A stretch of 64,000 nt of DNA from Paragordius varius (lineage: Eukaryota > Nematomorpha): positions 930,001 through 994,000 of the forward strand of contig OZ176054.1 in the NCBI GenBank assembly GCA_964247055.1, given 5' to 3'. A program made the translations under genes and the position numbers. Numbering within the stretch: position 1 is the first letter of the stretch; each line of letters begins with the position of its first letter. This document shows, piece after piece, positions 23,685 to 35,891 of the stretch. The notes under the pieces were generated by a model. That model saw nothing but the letters and a program-made list of their open reading frames with translations, made no database searches and had not been told where the DNA came from.

Positions 23685-25231
23685 CTTTAAAAATTCATGT
23701 ATAAAACTAGTCGCATCAATACTCAAGTTAAACTTTGTCCTTAAAAATCGGATATTGGTCGCCGGTGAACAAAACTATTTTTTATACATTCTCTTAGTAA
23801 GACTACATCAAAATATAGAGATAGTTTGACAAACTCTTTCATATCCGATTTTTACAACGATACTTTAAAAATCAATGTATAAAACTAGTCGCGTTAAACT
23901 TTGTCCTAAAAATTGGGATATTGATTACCGGTGAACAAAATTATTTTTTATACATTCTCTTAGTAAGACTACAATAAAGTATAGAGATAGTTTGACAAAC
24001 TCTTTCATATCCGATTTTTACAACGATACTTTAAATTAATGTATAAAACTAGTCGCATCAATACTCAAGTTAATCTTTGTCCTTAAAAATCGGATATTGG
24101 TCACCGGTGAACAAAATTATTTTTTATACATTCTCTTATTAAGACTACATCAAAATATAGAGATAGTTTGACAAACTCTTTCATATCCGATTTTTACAAC
24201 GATACTTTAAAAATTGTATAGAACTAGTCGCGTTAAACTTTGTCCTAAAAATTCGTATATTGATCACCGGTGAACAAAATTATTTTTTATACATTCTCTT
24301 AGTAAGACTACAATAAAGTATAGAGATAGTTTGACAAACTCTTTCATCCGATTTTTACAACGATACTTTAAAAATTAATGTATAAAACTAGTCACATCAA
24401 TACTCAAGTTAAACTTTGTCCTTAAAAATCGGATATTGGTCACCGGTGAACAAAACTATTTTTTATACATTCTCTTAGTAAGACTACATCAAAATATAGA
24501 GATAGTTTGACAAACTCTTTCATATCCGATTTTTACAACGATACTTTAAAAATTAATGTATAGAACTAGTCGCGTTAAACTTTGTCCTAAAAATTCCTAT
24601 ATTGATCACCGGTGAACAAAATTATTTTTTATACATTCTCTTAGTAAGACTACAACAAAATATAGAGATAGTTTGACAAACTCTTTCATATCCGATTTTT
24701 ACAGCGATACTTTAAAAATTAATGTATAAAACTAGTCCCATCAATACTCAAGTTTAACTTTGTCCTTAAAAATCGGATATTGGTCACCGGTGAACAAAAT
24801 TATTTTTTATACATTCTCTTATTAAGACTACATCAAAATATAGAGATAGTTTGACAAACTCTTTCATATCCGATTTTTACAACGATACTTTTAAAATTAA
24901 TATATTAAACTAGTCGCATCAATACTCAAGTTAAACTTTGTCCTTAAAAATCGGATATTGGTCACCGGTGAACAAAACTATTTTTTATACATTCTCTTAG
25001 TAAGACTACATCAATATATAGAGATAGTTTGACAAACTCTTTCATATCCGATTTTTACAACGATACTTTAAAAATTAATGTATAGAACTAGTCGCGTTAA
25101 ACTTTGTCCTAAAAATTCGTATATTGATCACCGGTGAACAAAATTATTTTTTATACATTCTCTTAGTAAGACTACAACAAAATATAGAGATAGTTTGACA
25201 AACTCTTTCATATCCGATTTTTACAACGATA
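23685..25231 (+). repeat. 9-mer HOR copy (1547 bp)
   Basis: Same order as 19747-21296 with private changes: AAAAATTGTATAG (24205), GTCACATC (24366), TTCCTATATTG (24544), ACAGCGATAC and CATCAATATATAG in V2. The last is inherited by the next HOR copies. Confidence 0.9.
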
Positions 25232-25394
25232 CTTTAAAAATTCATGTATAAAACTAGTCGCATCAATACTCAAGTTAAACTTTGTCCTTAAAAATCGGAT
25301 ATTGGTCGCCGGTGAACAAAACTATTTTTTATACATTCTCTTAGTAAGACTACATCAAAATATAGAGATAGTTTGACAAACTCTTTCATATCCG

Positions 25395-25396
25395 AC
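25395..25396 (+). repeat. 24-bp deletion at monomer boundary (first of three)
   Basis: CATATCCGA is joined directly to CAATGTATAAAAC; the rest of the left arm, ACAACGATA and the CTTTAAAAAT box are missing. Identical junctions near 27265 and 29301 show that one event was copied with its HOR. Confidence 0.9.
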
Positions 25397-26069
25397 AATG
25401 TATAAAACTAGTCGCGTTAAACTTTGTCCTAAAAATTGGGATATTGATTACCGGTGAACAAAATTATTTTTTATACATTCTCTTAGTAAGACTACAATAA
25501 AGTATAGAGATAGTTTGACAAACTCTTTCATATCCGATTTTTACAACGATACTTTAAATTAATGTATAAAACTAGTCGCATCAATACTCAAGTTAATCTT
25601 TGTCCTTAAAAATCGGATATTGGTCACCGGTGAACAAAATTATTTTTTATACATTCTCTTATTAAGACTACATCAAAATATAGAGATAGTTTGACAAACT
25701 CTTTCATATCCGATTTTTACAACGATACTTTAAAAATTAATGTATAGAACTAGTCGCGTTAAACTTTGTCCTAAAAATTCGTATATTGATCACCGGTGAA
25801 CAAAATTATTTTTTATACATTCTCTTAGTAAGACTACAATAAAGTATAGAGATAGTTTGACAAACTCTTTCATCCGATTTTTACAACGATACTTTAAAAA
25901 TTAATGTATAAAACTAGTCGCATCAATACTCAAGTTAAACTTTGTCCTTAAAAATCGGATATTGGTCACCGGTGAACAAAACTATTTTTTATACATTCTC
26001 TTAGTAAGACTACATCAAAATATAGAGATAGTTTATCAAACTCTTTCATATCCGATTTTTACAACGATA

Positions 26070-26757
26070 CTTTAAAAATTAATGTATAGAACTAGTCGCG
26101 TTAAACTTTGTCCTAAAAATTCGGATATTGATCACCGGTGAACAAAATTATTTTTTATACATTCTCTTAGTAAGACTACAACAAAATATAGAGATAGTTG
26201 AACAAACTCTTTCATATCCGATTTTTACAACGATACTTTAAAAATTAATGTATAAAACTAGTCGCATCAATACTCAAGTTAAACTTTGTCCTTAAAAATC
26301 GGATATTGGTCACCGGTGAACAAAATTATTTTTTATACATTCTCTTATTATGACTACATCAAAATATAGATATAGTTTGACAAACTCTTTCATATCCGAT
26401 TTTTACAACGATACTTTAAAAATTAATGTATAAAACTAGTCGCGTTAAACTTTGTCCTAAAAATTCGGATATTGATCACCGGTGAACAAAATTATTTTTT
26501 ATACATTCTCTTAGTAAGACTACAACAAAATATAGAGATAGTTGAACAAACTCTTTCATATCCGATTTTTACAACGATACTTTAAAAATTAATGTATAAA
26601 ACTAGTCGCATCAATACTCAAGTTAAACTTTGTCCTTAAAAATCGGATATTGGTCACCGGTGAACAAAATTATTTTTTATACATTCTCTTATTATGACTA
26701 CATCAAAATATAGATATAGTTTGACAAACTCTTTCATATCCGATTTTTACAACGATA
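26070..26757 (+). repeat. 344-bp dimer, two tandem copies
   Basis: S-gttgaac (26070, 26414) and L with CTTATTATGACTAC and TATAGATATAG (26236, 26580). The two pairs look the same base for base by eye; each is exactly 344 bp. Confidence 0.92.
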
Positions 26758-27761
26758 CTTTTAAAATTAATATATTAAACTAGTCGCATCAATACTCAAG
26801 TTAAACTTTGTCCTTAAAAATCGGATATTGGTCACCGGTGAACAAAACTATTTTTTATACATTCTCTTAGTAAGACTACATCAATATATAGAGATAGTTT
26901 GACAAACTCTTTCATATCCGATTTTTACAACGATACTTTAAAAATTAATGTATAGAACTAGTCGCGTTAAACTTTGTCCTAAAAATTCGTATATTGATCA
27001 CCGGTGAACAAAATTATTTTTTATACATTCTCTTAGTAAGACTACAACAAAATATAGAGATAGTTTGACAAACTCTTTCATATCCGATTTTTACAACGAT
27101 ACTTTAAAAATTCATGTATAAAACTAGTCGCATCAATACTCAAGTTAAACTTTGTCCTTAAAAATCGGATATTGGTCGCCGGTGAACAAAACTATTTTTT
27201 ATACATTCTCTTAGTAAGACTACATCAAAATATAGAGATAGTTTGACAAACTCTTTCATATCCGACAATGTATAAAACTAGTCGCGTTAAACTTTGTCCT
27301 AAAAATTGGGATATTGATTACCGGTGAACAAAATTATTTTTTATACATTCTCTTAGTAAGACTACAATAAAGTATAGAGATAGTTTGACAAACTCTTTCA
27401 TATCCGATTTTTACAACGATACTTTAAATTAATGTATAAAACTAGTCGCATCAATACTCAAGTTAATCTTTGTCCTTAAAAATCGGATATTGGTCACCGG
27501 TGAACAAAATTATTTTTTATACATTCTCTTATTAAGACTACATCAAAATATAGAGATAGTTTGACAAACTCTTTCATATCCGATTTTTACAACGATACTT
27601 TAAAAATTAATGTATAGAACTAGTCGCGTTAAACTTTGTCCTAAAAATTCGTATATTGATCACCGGTGAACAAAATTATTTTTTATACATTCTCTTAGTA
27701 AGACTACAATAAAGTATAGAGATAGTTTGACAAACTCTTTCATCCGATTTTTACAACGATA

Positions 27762-28793
27762 CTTTAAAAATTAATGTATAAAACTAGTCGCATCAATACT
27801 CAAGTTAAACTTTGTCCTTAAAAATCGGATATTGGTCACCGGTGAACAAAACTATTTTTTATACATTCTCTTAGTAAGACTACATCAAAATATAGAGATA
27901 GTTTATCAAACTCTTTCATATCCGATTTTTACAACGATACTTTAAAAATTAATGTATAGAACTAGTCGCGTTAAACTTTGTCCTAAAAATTCGGATATTG
28001 ATCACCGGTGAACAAAATTATTTTTTATACATTCTCTTAGTAAGACTACAACAAAATATAGAGATAGTTGAACAAACTCTTTCATATCCGATTTTTACAA
28101 CGATACTTTAAAAATTAATGTATAAAACTAGTCGCATCAATACTCAAGTTAAACTTTGTCCTTAAAAATCGGATATTGGTCACCGGTGAACAAAACTATT
28201 TTTTATACATTCTCTTAGTAAGACTACATCAAAATATAGAGATAGTTTATCAAACTCTTTCATATCCGATTTTTACAACGATACTTTAAAAATTAATGTA
28301 TAGAACTAGTCGCGTTAAACTTTGTCCTAAAAATTCGGATATTGATCACCGGTGAACAAAATTATTTTTTATACATTCTCTTAGTAAGACTACAACAAAA
28401 TATAGAGATAGTTGAACAAACTCTTTCATATCCGATTTTTACAACGATACTTTAAAAATTAATGTATATAACTAGTCGCATCAATACTCAAGTTAAACTT
28501 TGTCCTTAAAAATCGGATATTGGTCACCGGTGAACAAAACTATTTTTTATACATTCTCTTAGTAAGACTACATCAAAATATAGAGATAGTTTATCAAACT
28601 CTTTCATATCCGATTTTTACAACGATACTTTAAAAATTAATGTATAGAACTAGTCGCGTTAAACTTTGTCCTAAAAATTCGGATATTGATCACCGGTGAA
28701 CAAAATTATTTTTTATACATTCTCTTAGTAAGACTACAACAAAATATAGAGATAGTTGAACAAACTCTTTCATATCCGATTTTTACAACGATA
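27762..28793 (+). repeat. 344-bp dimer, three tandem copies
   Basis: L with GTTTATCAAAC (27762, 28106, 28450) and S-gttgaac (27940, 28284, 28628). Total 1032 bp, exactly 3 x 344. Only small differences were seen, for example TGTATATAAC at 28450. Confidence 0.92.
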
Positions 28794-30321
28794 CTTTAAA
28801 AATTAATGTATAAAACTAGTCGCATCAATACTCAAGTTAAACTTTGTCCTTAAAAATCGGATATTGGTCACCGGTGAACAAAACTATTTTTTATACATTC
28901 TCTTAGTAAGACTACATCAATATATAGAGATAGTTTGACAAACTCTTTCATATCCGATTTTTACAACGATACTTTAAAAATTAATGTATAGAACTAGTCG
29001 CGTTAAACTTTGTCCTAAAAATTCGTATATTGATCACCGGTGAACAAAATTATTTTTTATACATTCTCTTAGTAAGACTACAACAAAATATAGAGATAGT
29101 TTGACAAACTCTTTCATATCCGATTTTTACAACGATACTTTAAAAATTCATGTATAAAACTAGTCGCATCAATACTCAAGTTAAACTTTGTCCTTAAAAA
29201 TCGGATATTGGTCGCCGGTGAACAAAACTATTTTTTATACATTCTCTTAGTAAGACTACATCAAAATATAGAGATAGTTTGACAAACTCTTTCATATCCG
29301 ACAATGTATAAAACTAGTCGCGTTAAACTTTGTCCTAAAAATTGGGATATTGATTACCGGTGAACAAAATTATTTTTTATACATTCTCTTAGTAAGACTA
29401 CAATAAAGTATAGAGATAGTTTGACAAACTCTTTCATATCCGATTTTTACAACGATACTTTAAATTAATGTATAAAACTAGTCGCATCAATACTCAAGTT
29501 AATCTTTGTCCTTAAAAATCGGATATTGGTCACCGGTGAACAAAATTATTTTTTATACATTCTCTTATTAAGACTACATCAAAATATAGAGATAGTTTGA
29601 CAAACTCTTTCATATCCGATTTTTACAACGATACTTTAAAAATTAATGTATAGAACTAGTCGCGTTAAACTTTGTCCTAAAAATTCGTATATTGATCACC
29701 GGTGAACAAAATTATTTTTTATACATTCTCTTAGTAAGACTACAATAAAGTATAGAGATAGTTTGACAAACTCTTTCATATCCGATTTTTACAATGATAC
29801 TTTAAAAATTAATGTATAAAACTAGTCGCATCAATACTCAAGTTAAACTTTGTCCTTAAAAATCGGATATTGGTCGCCGGTGAACAAAACTATTTTTTAT
29901 ACATTCTCTTAGTAAGACTACATCAAAATATAGAGATAGTTTGACAAACTCTTTCATATCCGATTTTTACAACGATACTTTAAAAATTAATGTATAAAAC
30001 TAGTCGCGTTAAACTTTGTCCTAAAAATTCGGATATTGATCACCGGTGAACAAAATTATTTTTTATACATTCTCTTAGTAAGACTACAACAAAATATAGA
30101 GATAGTTGAACAAACTCTTTCATATCCGATTTTTACAACGATACTTTAAAAATTAATGTATAAAACTAGTCGCATCAATACTCAAGTTAAACTTTGTCCT
30201 TAAAAATCGGATATTGGTCACCGGTGAACAAAATTATTTTTTATACATTCTCTTATTATGACTACATCAAAATATAGATATAGTTTGACAAACTCTTTCA
30301 TATCCGATTTTTACAACGATA

Positions 30322-32403
30322 CTTTTAAAATTAATATATTAAACTAGTCGCATCAATACTCTTAAACTTTGTCCTTAAAAATCGGATATTGGTCGCCGGT
30401 GAACAAAACTATTTTTTATACGTTCTCTTAGTAAGACTACATCAAAATATAGAGATAGTTTGACAAACTCTTTCATATCCGATTTTTACAACGATATTTT
30501 AAAAATTAATGTATAAAACTAGTCGCATCAATACTCAAGTTTTTGTCCTTAAAAATCGGATATTGGTCACCGGTGAACAAAATTATTTTTACAACATTCT
30601 CTTAGTAGGACTACATCAAAATATAGAGATAGTTTGACAAACTCTTTCATATCCGATTTTTACAACGATACTTTAAAAAATGTATAAAACTAGTCGCATC
30701 AATACTCAAGTAAAACTTTGTCCTTAAAAATCGGATATTGGTTGCCGGTAAAGAAAATTATTTTTTATCATTCTATTAGTAGACTACATCATAATATAGA
30801 GATAGTTTGACAAACTCTTTCATATCCGATTTTTACAACGATACTTTAAAAATTAATGTATAAAACTAGTCGCATCAATACTCAAGTTAAATTTTGTCCT
30901 TAAAAATCGGATATTGGTCACCGGTGAACAAAATTATTTTTTATACATTCTCTTATTAAGACTACATCAAAATATAGAGATAGTTTGACAAACTCTTTCA
31001 TATCCGATTTTTACAACGATACTTTAAAAATTAATATATTAAACTAGTCGCATCAATACTCAAGTTAAACTTTGTCCTTAAAAATCGGATATTGGTCACC
31101 GGTGAACAAAACTAATTTTTATACATTCTCTTAGTAAGACTACATCAAAATATAGAGATAGTTTGACAAATTCTTTCATATCCAATTTTTACAACGATAC
31201 TTTAAAAATTAATGTATAGAACTAGTCGCGTTAAACTTTGTCCTAAAAATTCGTATATTGATCACCGGTGAACAAAATTATTTTTTATACATTCTCTTAG
31301 TAAGACTACAACAAAATATAGAGATAGTTTGACAAACTCTTTCATATCCGATTTTTACAACGATACTTTAAAAATTAATGTATAAAACTAGTCCCATCAA
31401 TACTCAAGTTAAACTTTGTCCTTAAAAATCGGATATTGGTCACCGGTGAACAAAATTATTTTTTATACATTCTCTTATTATGACTACATCAAAATATAGA
31501 TATAGTTTGACAAACTCTTTCATATCCGATTTTTACAACGATACTTTTAAAATTAATATATTAAACTAGTCGCATCAATACTCTTAAACTTTGTCCTTAA
31601 AAATCGGATATTGGTCGCCGGTGAACAAAACTATTTTTTATACATTCTCTTAGTAAGACTACATCAAAATATAGAGATAGTTTGAGAAACTCTTTCATAT
31701 CCGATTTTTACAACCATACTTTAAAAATTAATGTATAGAACTAGTCGCGTTAAACTTTGTCCTTAAAAATCGGATATTGGTCGCCGGTGAACAAAACTAT
31801 TTTTTATACATTCTCTTAGTAAGACTACATCAAAATATAGAGATAGTTTGACAAACTCTTTCATATCCGATTTTTACAACGATACTTTAAAAATTAATGT
31901 ATAAAACTAGTCGCGTTAAACTTTGTCCTAAAAATTCGGATATTGATCACCGGTGAACAAAATTATTTTTTATACATTCTCTTAGTAAGACTACAACAAA
32001 ATATAGAGATAGTTGAACAAACTCTTTCATATCCGATTTTTACAACGATACTTTAAAAATTAATGTATAAAACTAGTCGCATCAATACTCAAGTTAAACT
32101 TTGTCCTTAAAAATCGGATATTGGTCACCGGTGAACAAAATTATTTTTTATACATTCTCTTATTATGACTACATCAAAATATAGATATAGTTTGACAAAC
32201 TCTTTCATATCCGATTTTTACAACGATACTTTTAAAATTAATATATTAAACTAGTCGCATCAATACTCTTAAACTTTGTCCTTAAAAATCGGATATTGGT
32301 CGCCGGTGAACAAAACTATTTTTTATACGTTCTCTTAGTAAGACTACATCAAAATATAGAGATAGTTTGACAAACTCTTTCATATCCGATTTTTACAACG
32401 ATA
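30322..32403 (+). repeat. First, irregular copy of the V5-V8 HOR
   Basis: V2-like (CTCTTAAAC), V5 30497, V6 30671, V7 30844, V8 31022, S, Lccc chimera with ATTATG distal half (31366), a second V2-like with GTTTGAGAAAC and ACAACCATAC (31544), an S/L chimera (31719), S-gttgaac, L (ATTATG), V2-like 32229. V5-to-V5 distance is 1907 bp, 11 monomers. Confidence 0.85.
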
Positions 32404-32577
32404 TTTTAAAAATTAATGTATAAAACTAGTCGCATCAATACTCAAGTTTTTGTCCTTAAAAATCGGATATTGGTCACCGGTGAACAAAATTATTTTTACA
32501 ACATTCTCTTAGTAGGACTACATCAAAATATAGAGATAGTTTGACAAACTCTTTCATATCCGATTTTTACAACGATA
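32404..32577 (+). repeat. V5 monomer exemplar (174 bp)
   Basis: L-class unit beginning ATTTTAAAAATTAATG, with AAGTTTTTGTCC (four bases shorter than AAGTTAAACTTTGTCC) and a distal ATTATTTTTACAACATTCTC followed by AGTAGGACTAC. It always opens the V5-V6-V7-V8 series when that series is complete. Confidence 0.9.
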
Positions 32578-32750
32578 CTTTAAAAAATGTATAAAACTAG
32601 TCGCATCAATACTCAAGTAAAACTTTGTCCTTAAAAATCGGATATTGGTTGCCGGTAAAGAAAATTATTTTTTATCATTCTATTAGTAGACTACATCATA
32701 ATATAGAGATAGTTTGACAAACTCTTTCATATCCGATTTTTACAACGATA
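32578..32750 (+). repeat. V6 monomer exemplar (173 bp), most diverged variant
   Basis: L-class unit starting CTTTAAAAAATGTATAAAAC, with AAGTAAAACTTTGTCC, GGTTGCCGGTAAAGAAAATT, TTATCATTCTATTAGTAGAC and CATCATAATATAG. GTTGCCGGTAAAG destroys the 10-bp palindrome, but AGTTTGACAAACT and both 14-bp arm sequences remain. Copies in the 10-mer HOR keep the same changes, so V6 diverged before amplification. Confidence 0.9.
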
Positions 32751-32821
32751 CTTTAAAAATTAATGTATAAAACTAGTCGCATCAATACTCAAGTTAAATT
32801 TTGTCCTTAAAAATCGGATAT
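32729..32821. repeat. 14-bp inverted repeat, second exemplar (V6/V7 junction)
   Basis: Arms at 32729-32742 and 32808-32821 with the same 65-nt spacing. The perfect pairing persists here although the monomers are from the diverged V5-V8 series. Confidence 0.88.
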
Positions 32822-32928
32822 TGGTCACCGGTGAACAAAATTATTTTTTATACATTCTCTTATTAAGACTACATCAAAATATAGAGATAGTTTGACAAAC
32901 TCTTTCATATCCGATTTTTACAACGATA
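32751..32928 (+). repeat. V7 monomer exemplar
   Basis: Nearly consensus L unit marked by AAGTTAAATTTTGTCC and CTCTTATTAAGACTACATC. It follows V6 and precedes V8 in every complete series (8601, 30844, 32751, 34495, 37284, 38506, 40773, 42160, 43207, 45973, 46842, 50112, 63607). Confidence 0.9.
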
Positions 32929-33106
32929 CTTTAAAAATTAATATATTAAACTAGTCGCATCAATACTCAAGTTAAACTTTGTCCTTAAAAATCGGATATT
33001 GGTCACCGGTGAACAAAACTAATTTTTATACATTCTCTTAGTAAGACTACATCAAAATATAGAGATAGTTTGACAAATTCTTTCATATCCAATTTTTACA
33101 ACGATA
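32929..33106 (+). repeat. V8 monomer exemplar
   Basis: L-class unit with AAAAATTAATATATTAAAC, AAAACTAATTTTTATAC, GACAAATTCTTTC and CATATCCAATTTTTAC. The last change alters the left arm of the 14-bp inverted repeat (CCGATT to CCAATT). It resembles V2 at its start and shares its distal half with the V2 copies at 5167 and 6372, so one probably arose by exchange with the other. A form with AAAACGAATTTTT is the partner of V6' in 48740-58271. Confidence 0.88.
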
Positions 33107-35891
33107 CTTTAAAAATTAATGTATAGAACTAGTCGCGTTAAACTTTGTCCTAAAAATTCGTATATTGATCACCGGTGAACAAAATTATTTTTTATACATT
33201 CTCTTAGTAAGACTACAACAAAATATAGAGATAGTTTGACAAACTCTTTCATATCCGATTTTTACAACGATACTTTAAAAATTAATGTATAAAACTAGTC
33301 CCATCAATACTCAAGTTTAACTTTGTCCTTAAAAATCGGATATTGATCACCGGTGAACAAAATTATTTTTTATACATTCTCTTAGTAAGACTACAACAAA
33401 ATATAGAGATAGTTTGACAAACTCTTTCATATCCGATTTTTACAACGATACTTTAAAAATTAATGTATAAAACTAGTCGCATCAATACTCAAGTTAAACT
33501 TTGTCCTTAAAAATCGGATATTGGTGGCCGGTGAACAAAACTATTTTTTATACATTCTCTTAGTAAGACTACATCAAAATATAGAGATAGTTTGACAAAC
33601 TCTTTCATATCCGATTTTTACAACGATACTTTAAAAATTAATGTATAAAACTAGTCGCGTTAAACTTTGTCCTAAAAAATCGGATAATGATCACCGGTGA
33701 ACAAAATTATTTTTTATACATTCTCTTAGTAAGACTACAACAAAATATAGAGATAGTTGAACAAACTCTTTCATATCCGATTTTTACAACGATACTTTAA
33801 AAATTAATGTATAAAACTAGTCGCATCAATACTCAAGTTAAACTTTGTCCTTAAAAATCGGATATTGGTCACCGGTGAACAAAATTATTTTTTATACATT
33901 CTCTTATTATGACTACATCAAAATATAGATATAGTTTGACAAACTCTTTCATATCCGATTTTTACAACGATACTTTTAAAATTAATATATTAAACTAGTC
34001 GCATCAATACTCTTAAACTTTGTCCTTAAAAATCGGATATTGGTCGCCGGTGAACAAAACTATTTTTTATACGTTCTCTTAGTAAGACTACATCAAAATA
34101 TAGAGATAGTTTGACAAACTCTTTCATATCCGATTTTTACAACGATATTTTAAAAATTAATGTATAAAACTAGTCGCATCAATACTCAAGTTTTTGTCCT
34201 TAAAAATCGGATATTGGTCACCGGTGAACAAAATTATTTTAACAACATTCTCTTAGTAGGACTACATCAAAATATAGAGATAGTTTGACAAACTCTTTCA
34301 TATCCGATTTTTACAACGATACTTTAAAAAATGTATAAAACTAGTCGCATCAATACTCAAGTAAAACTTTGTCCTTAAAAATCGGATATTGGTTGCCGGT
34401 AAAGAAAATTATTTTTTATCATTCTATTAGTAGACTACATCATAATATAGAGATAGTTTGACAAACTCTTTCATATCCAATTTTTACAACGATACTTTAA
34501 AAATTAATGTATAAAACTAGTCGCATCAATACTCAAGTTAAATTTTGTCCTTAAAAATCGGATATTGGTCACCGGTGAACAAAATTATTTTTTATACATT
34601 CTCTTATTAAGACTACATCAAAATATAGAGATAGTTTGACAAACTCTTTCATATCCGATTTTTACAACGATACTTTAAAAATTAATATATTAAACTAGTC
34701 GCATCAATACTCAAGTTAAACTTTGTCCTTAAAAATCGGATATTGGTCACCGGTGAACAAAACTAATTTTTATACATTCTCTTAGTAAGACTACATCAAA
34801 ATATAGAGATAGTTTGACAAATTCTTTCATATACAATTTTTACAACGATACTTTAAAAATTAATGTATAGAACTAGTCGCGTTAAACTTTGTCCTAAAAA
34901 TTCGTATATTGATCACCGGTGAACAAAATTATTTTTTATACATTCTCTTAGTAAGACTACAACAAAATATAGAGATAGTTTGACAAACTCTTTCATATCC
35001 GATTTTTACAACGATACTTTAAAAATTAATGTATAAAACTAGTCCCATCAATACTCAAGTTTAACTTTGTCCTTAAAAATCGGATATTGATCACCGGTGA
35101 ACAAAATTATTTTTTATACATTCTCTTAGTAAGACTACAACAAAATATAGAGATAGTTTGACAAACTCTTTCATATCCGATTTTTACAACGATACTTTAA
35201 AAATTAATGTATAAAACTAGTCGCATCAATACTCAAGTTAAACTTTGTCCTTAAAAATCGGATATTGGTCGCCGGTGAACAAAACTATTTTTTATACATT
35301 CTCTTAGTAAGACTACATCAAAATATAGAGATAGTTTGACAAACTCTTTCATATCCGATTTTTACAACGATACTTTAAAAATTAATGTATAAAACTAGTC
35401 GCGTTAAACTTTGTCCTAAAAATTCGGATATTGATCACCGGTGAACAAAATTATTTTTTATACATTCTCTTAGTAAGACTACAACAAAATATAGAGATAG
35501 TTGAACAAACTCTTTCATATCCGATTTTTACAACGATACTTTAAAAATTAATGTATAAAACTAGTCGCATCAATACTCAAGTTAAACTTTGTCCTTAAAA
35601 ATCGGATATTGGTCACCGGTGAACAAAATTATTTTTTATACATTCTCTTATTATGACTACATCAAAATATAGATATAGTTTGACAAACTCTTTCATATCC
35701 GATTTTTACAACGATACTTTTAAAATTAATATATTAAACTAGTCGCATCAATACTCTTAAACTTTGTCCTTAAAAATCGGATATTGGTCGCCGGTGAACA
35801 AAACTATTTTTTATACGTTCTCTTAGTAAGACTACATCAAAATATAGAGATAGTTTGACAAACTCTTTTATATCCGATTTTTACAACGATA

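Larger units (their letters stand above)
25232..30321 (+). repeat. 11- and 12-mer HORs derived from the 9-mer, with dimer expansions
   Basis: Three starts at Lttcatg (25232, 27102, 29138) give periods of 1870 and 2036 bp. In each, the boundary between Lttcatg and S-tcaatg carries the same 24-bp deletion (CATATCCGACAATG, junctions near 25395, 27265 and 29301). The extra length is local amplification of 344-bp L-S pairs. The third copy breaks off into L, S-gttgaac and ATTATG-type L units that lead into the next zone. Confidence 0.88.
32404..35891 (+). repeat. 10-mer HOR, two tandem copies of 1744 bp
   Basis: Copies 32404-34147 and 34148-35891. Order V5, V6, V7, V8, S, Lccc/S chimera, L, S-gttgaac, L (ATTATG), V2-like; lengths 174, 173, 178, 178, 166, 178, 178, 166, 178 and 175 add to 1744. 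Few differences were seen between copies (for example GGTGGCC at 33451 against GGTCGCC, and ATTTTAACAAC at 34148). Eight of ten units are L-class. Confidence 0.92.

Noticed and set aside
32404-35891. Assembly collapse or false duplication as the cause of near-identical 1744-bp copies
   Set aside because: Not accepted as the default because the copies have private differences (GGTGGCC, ATTTTAACAAC, CATATACAATTTT), but it cannot be excluded without long reads.
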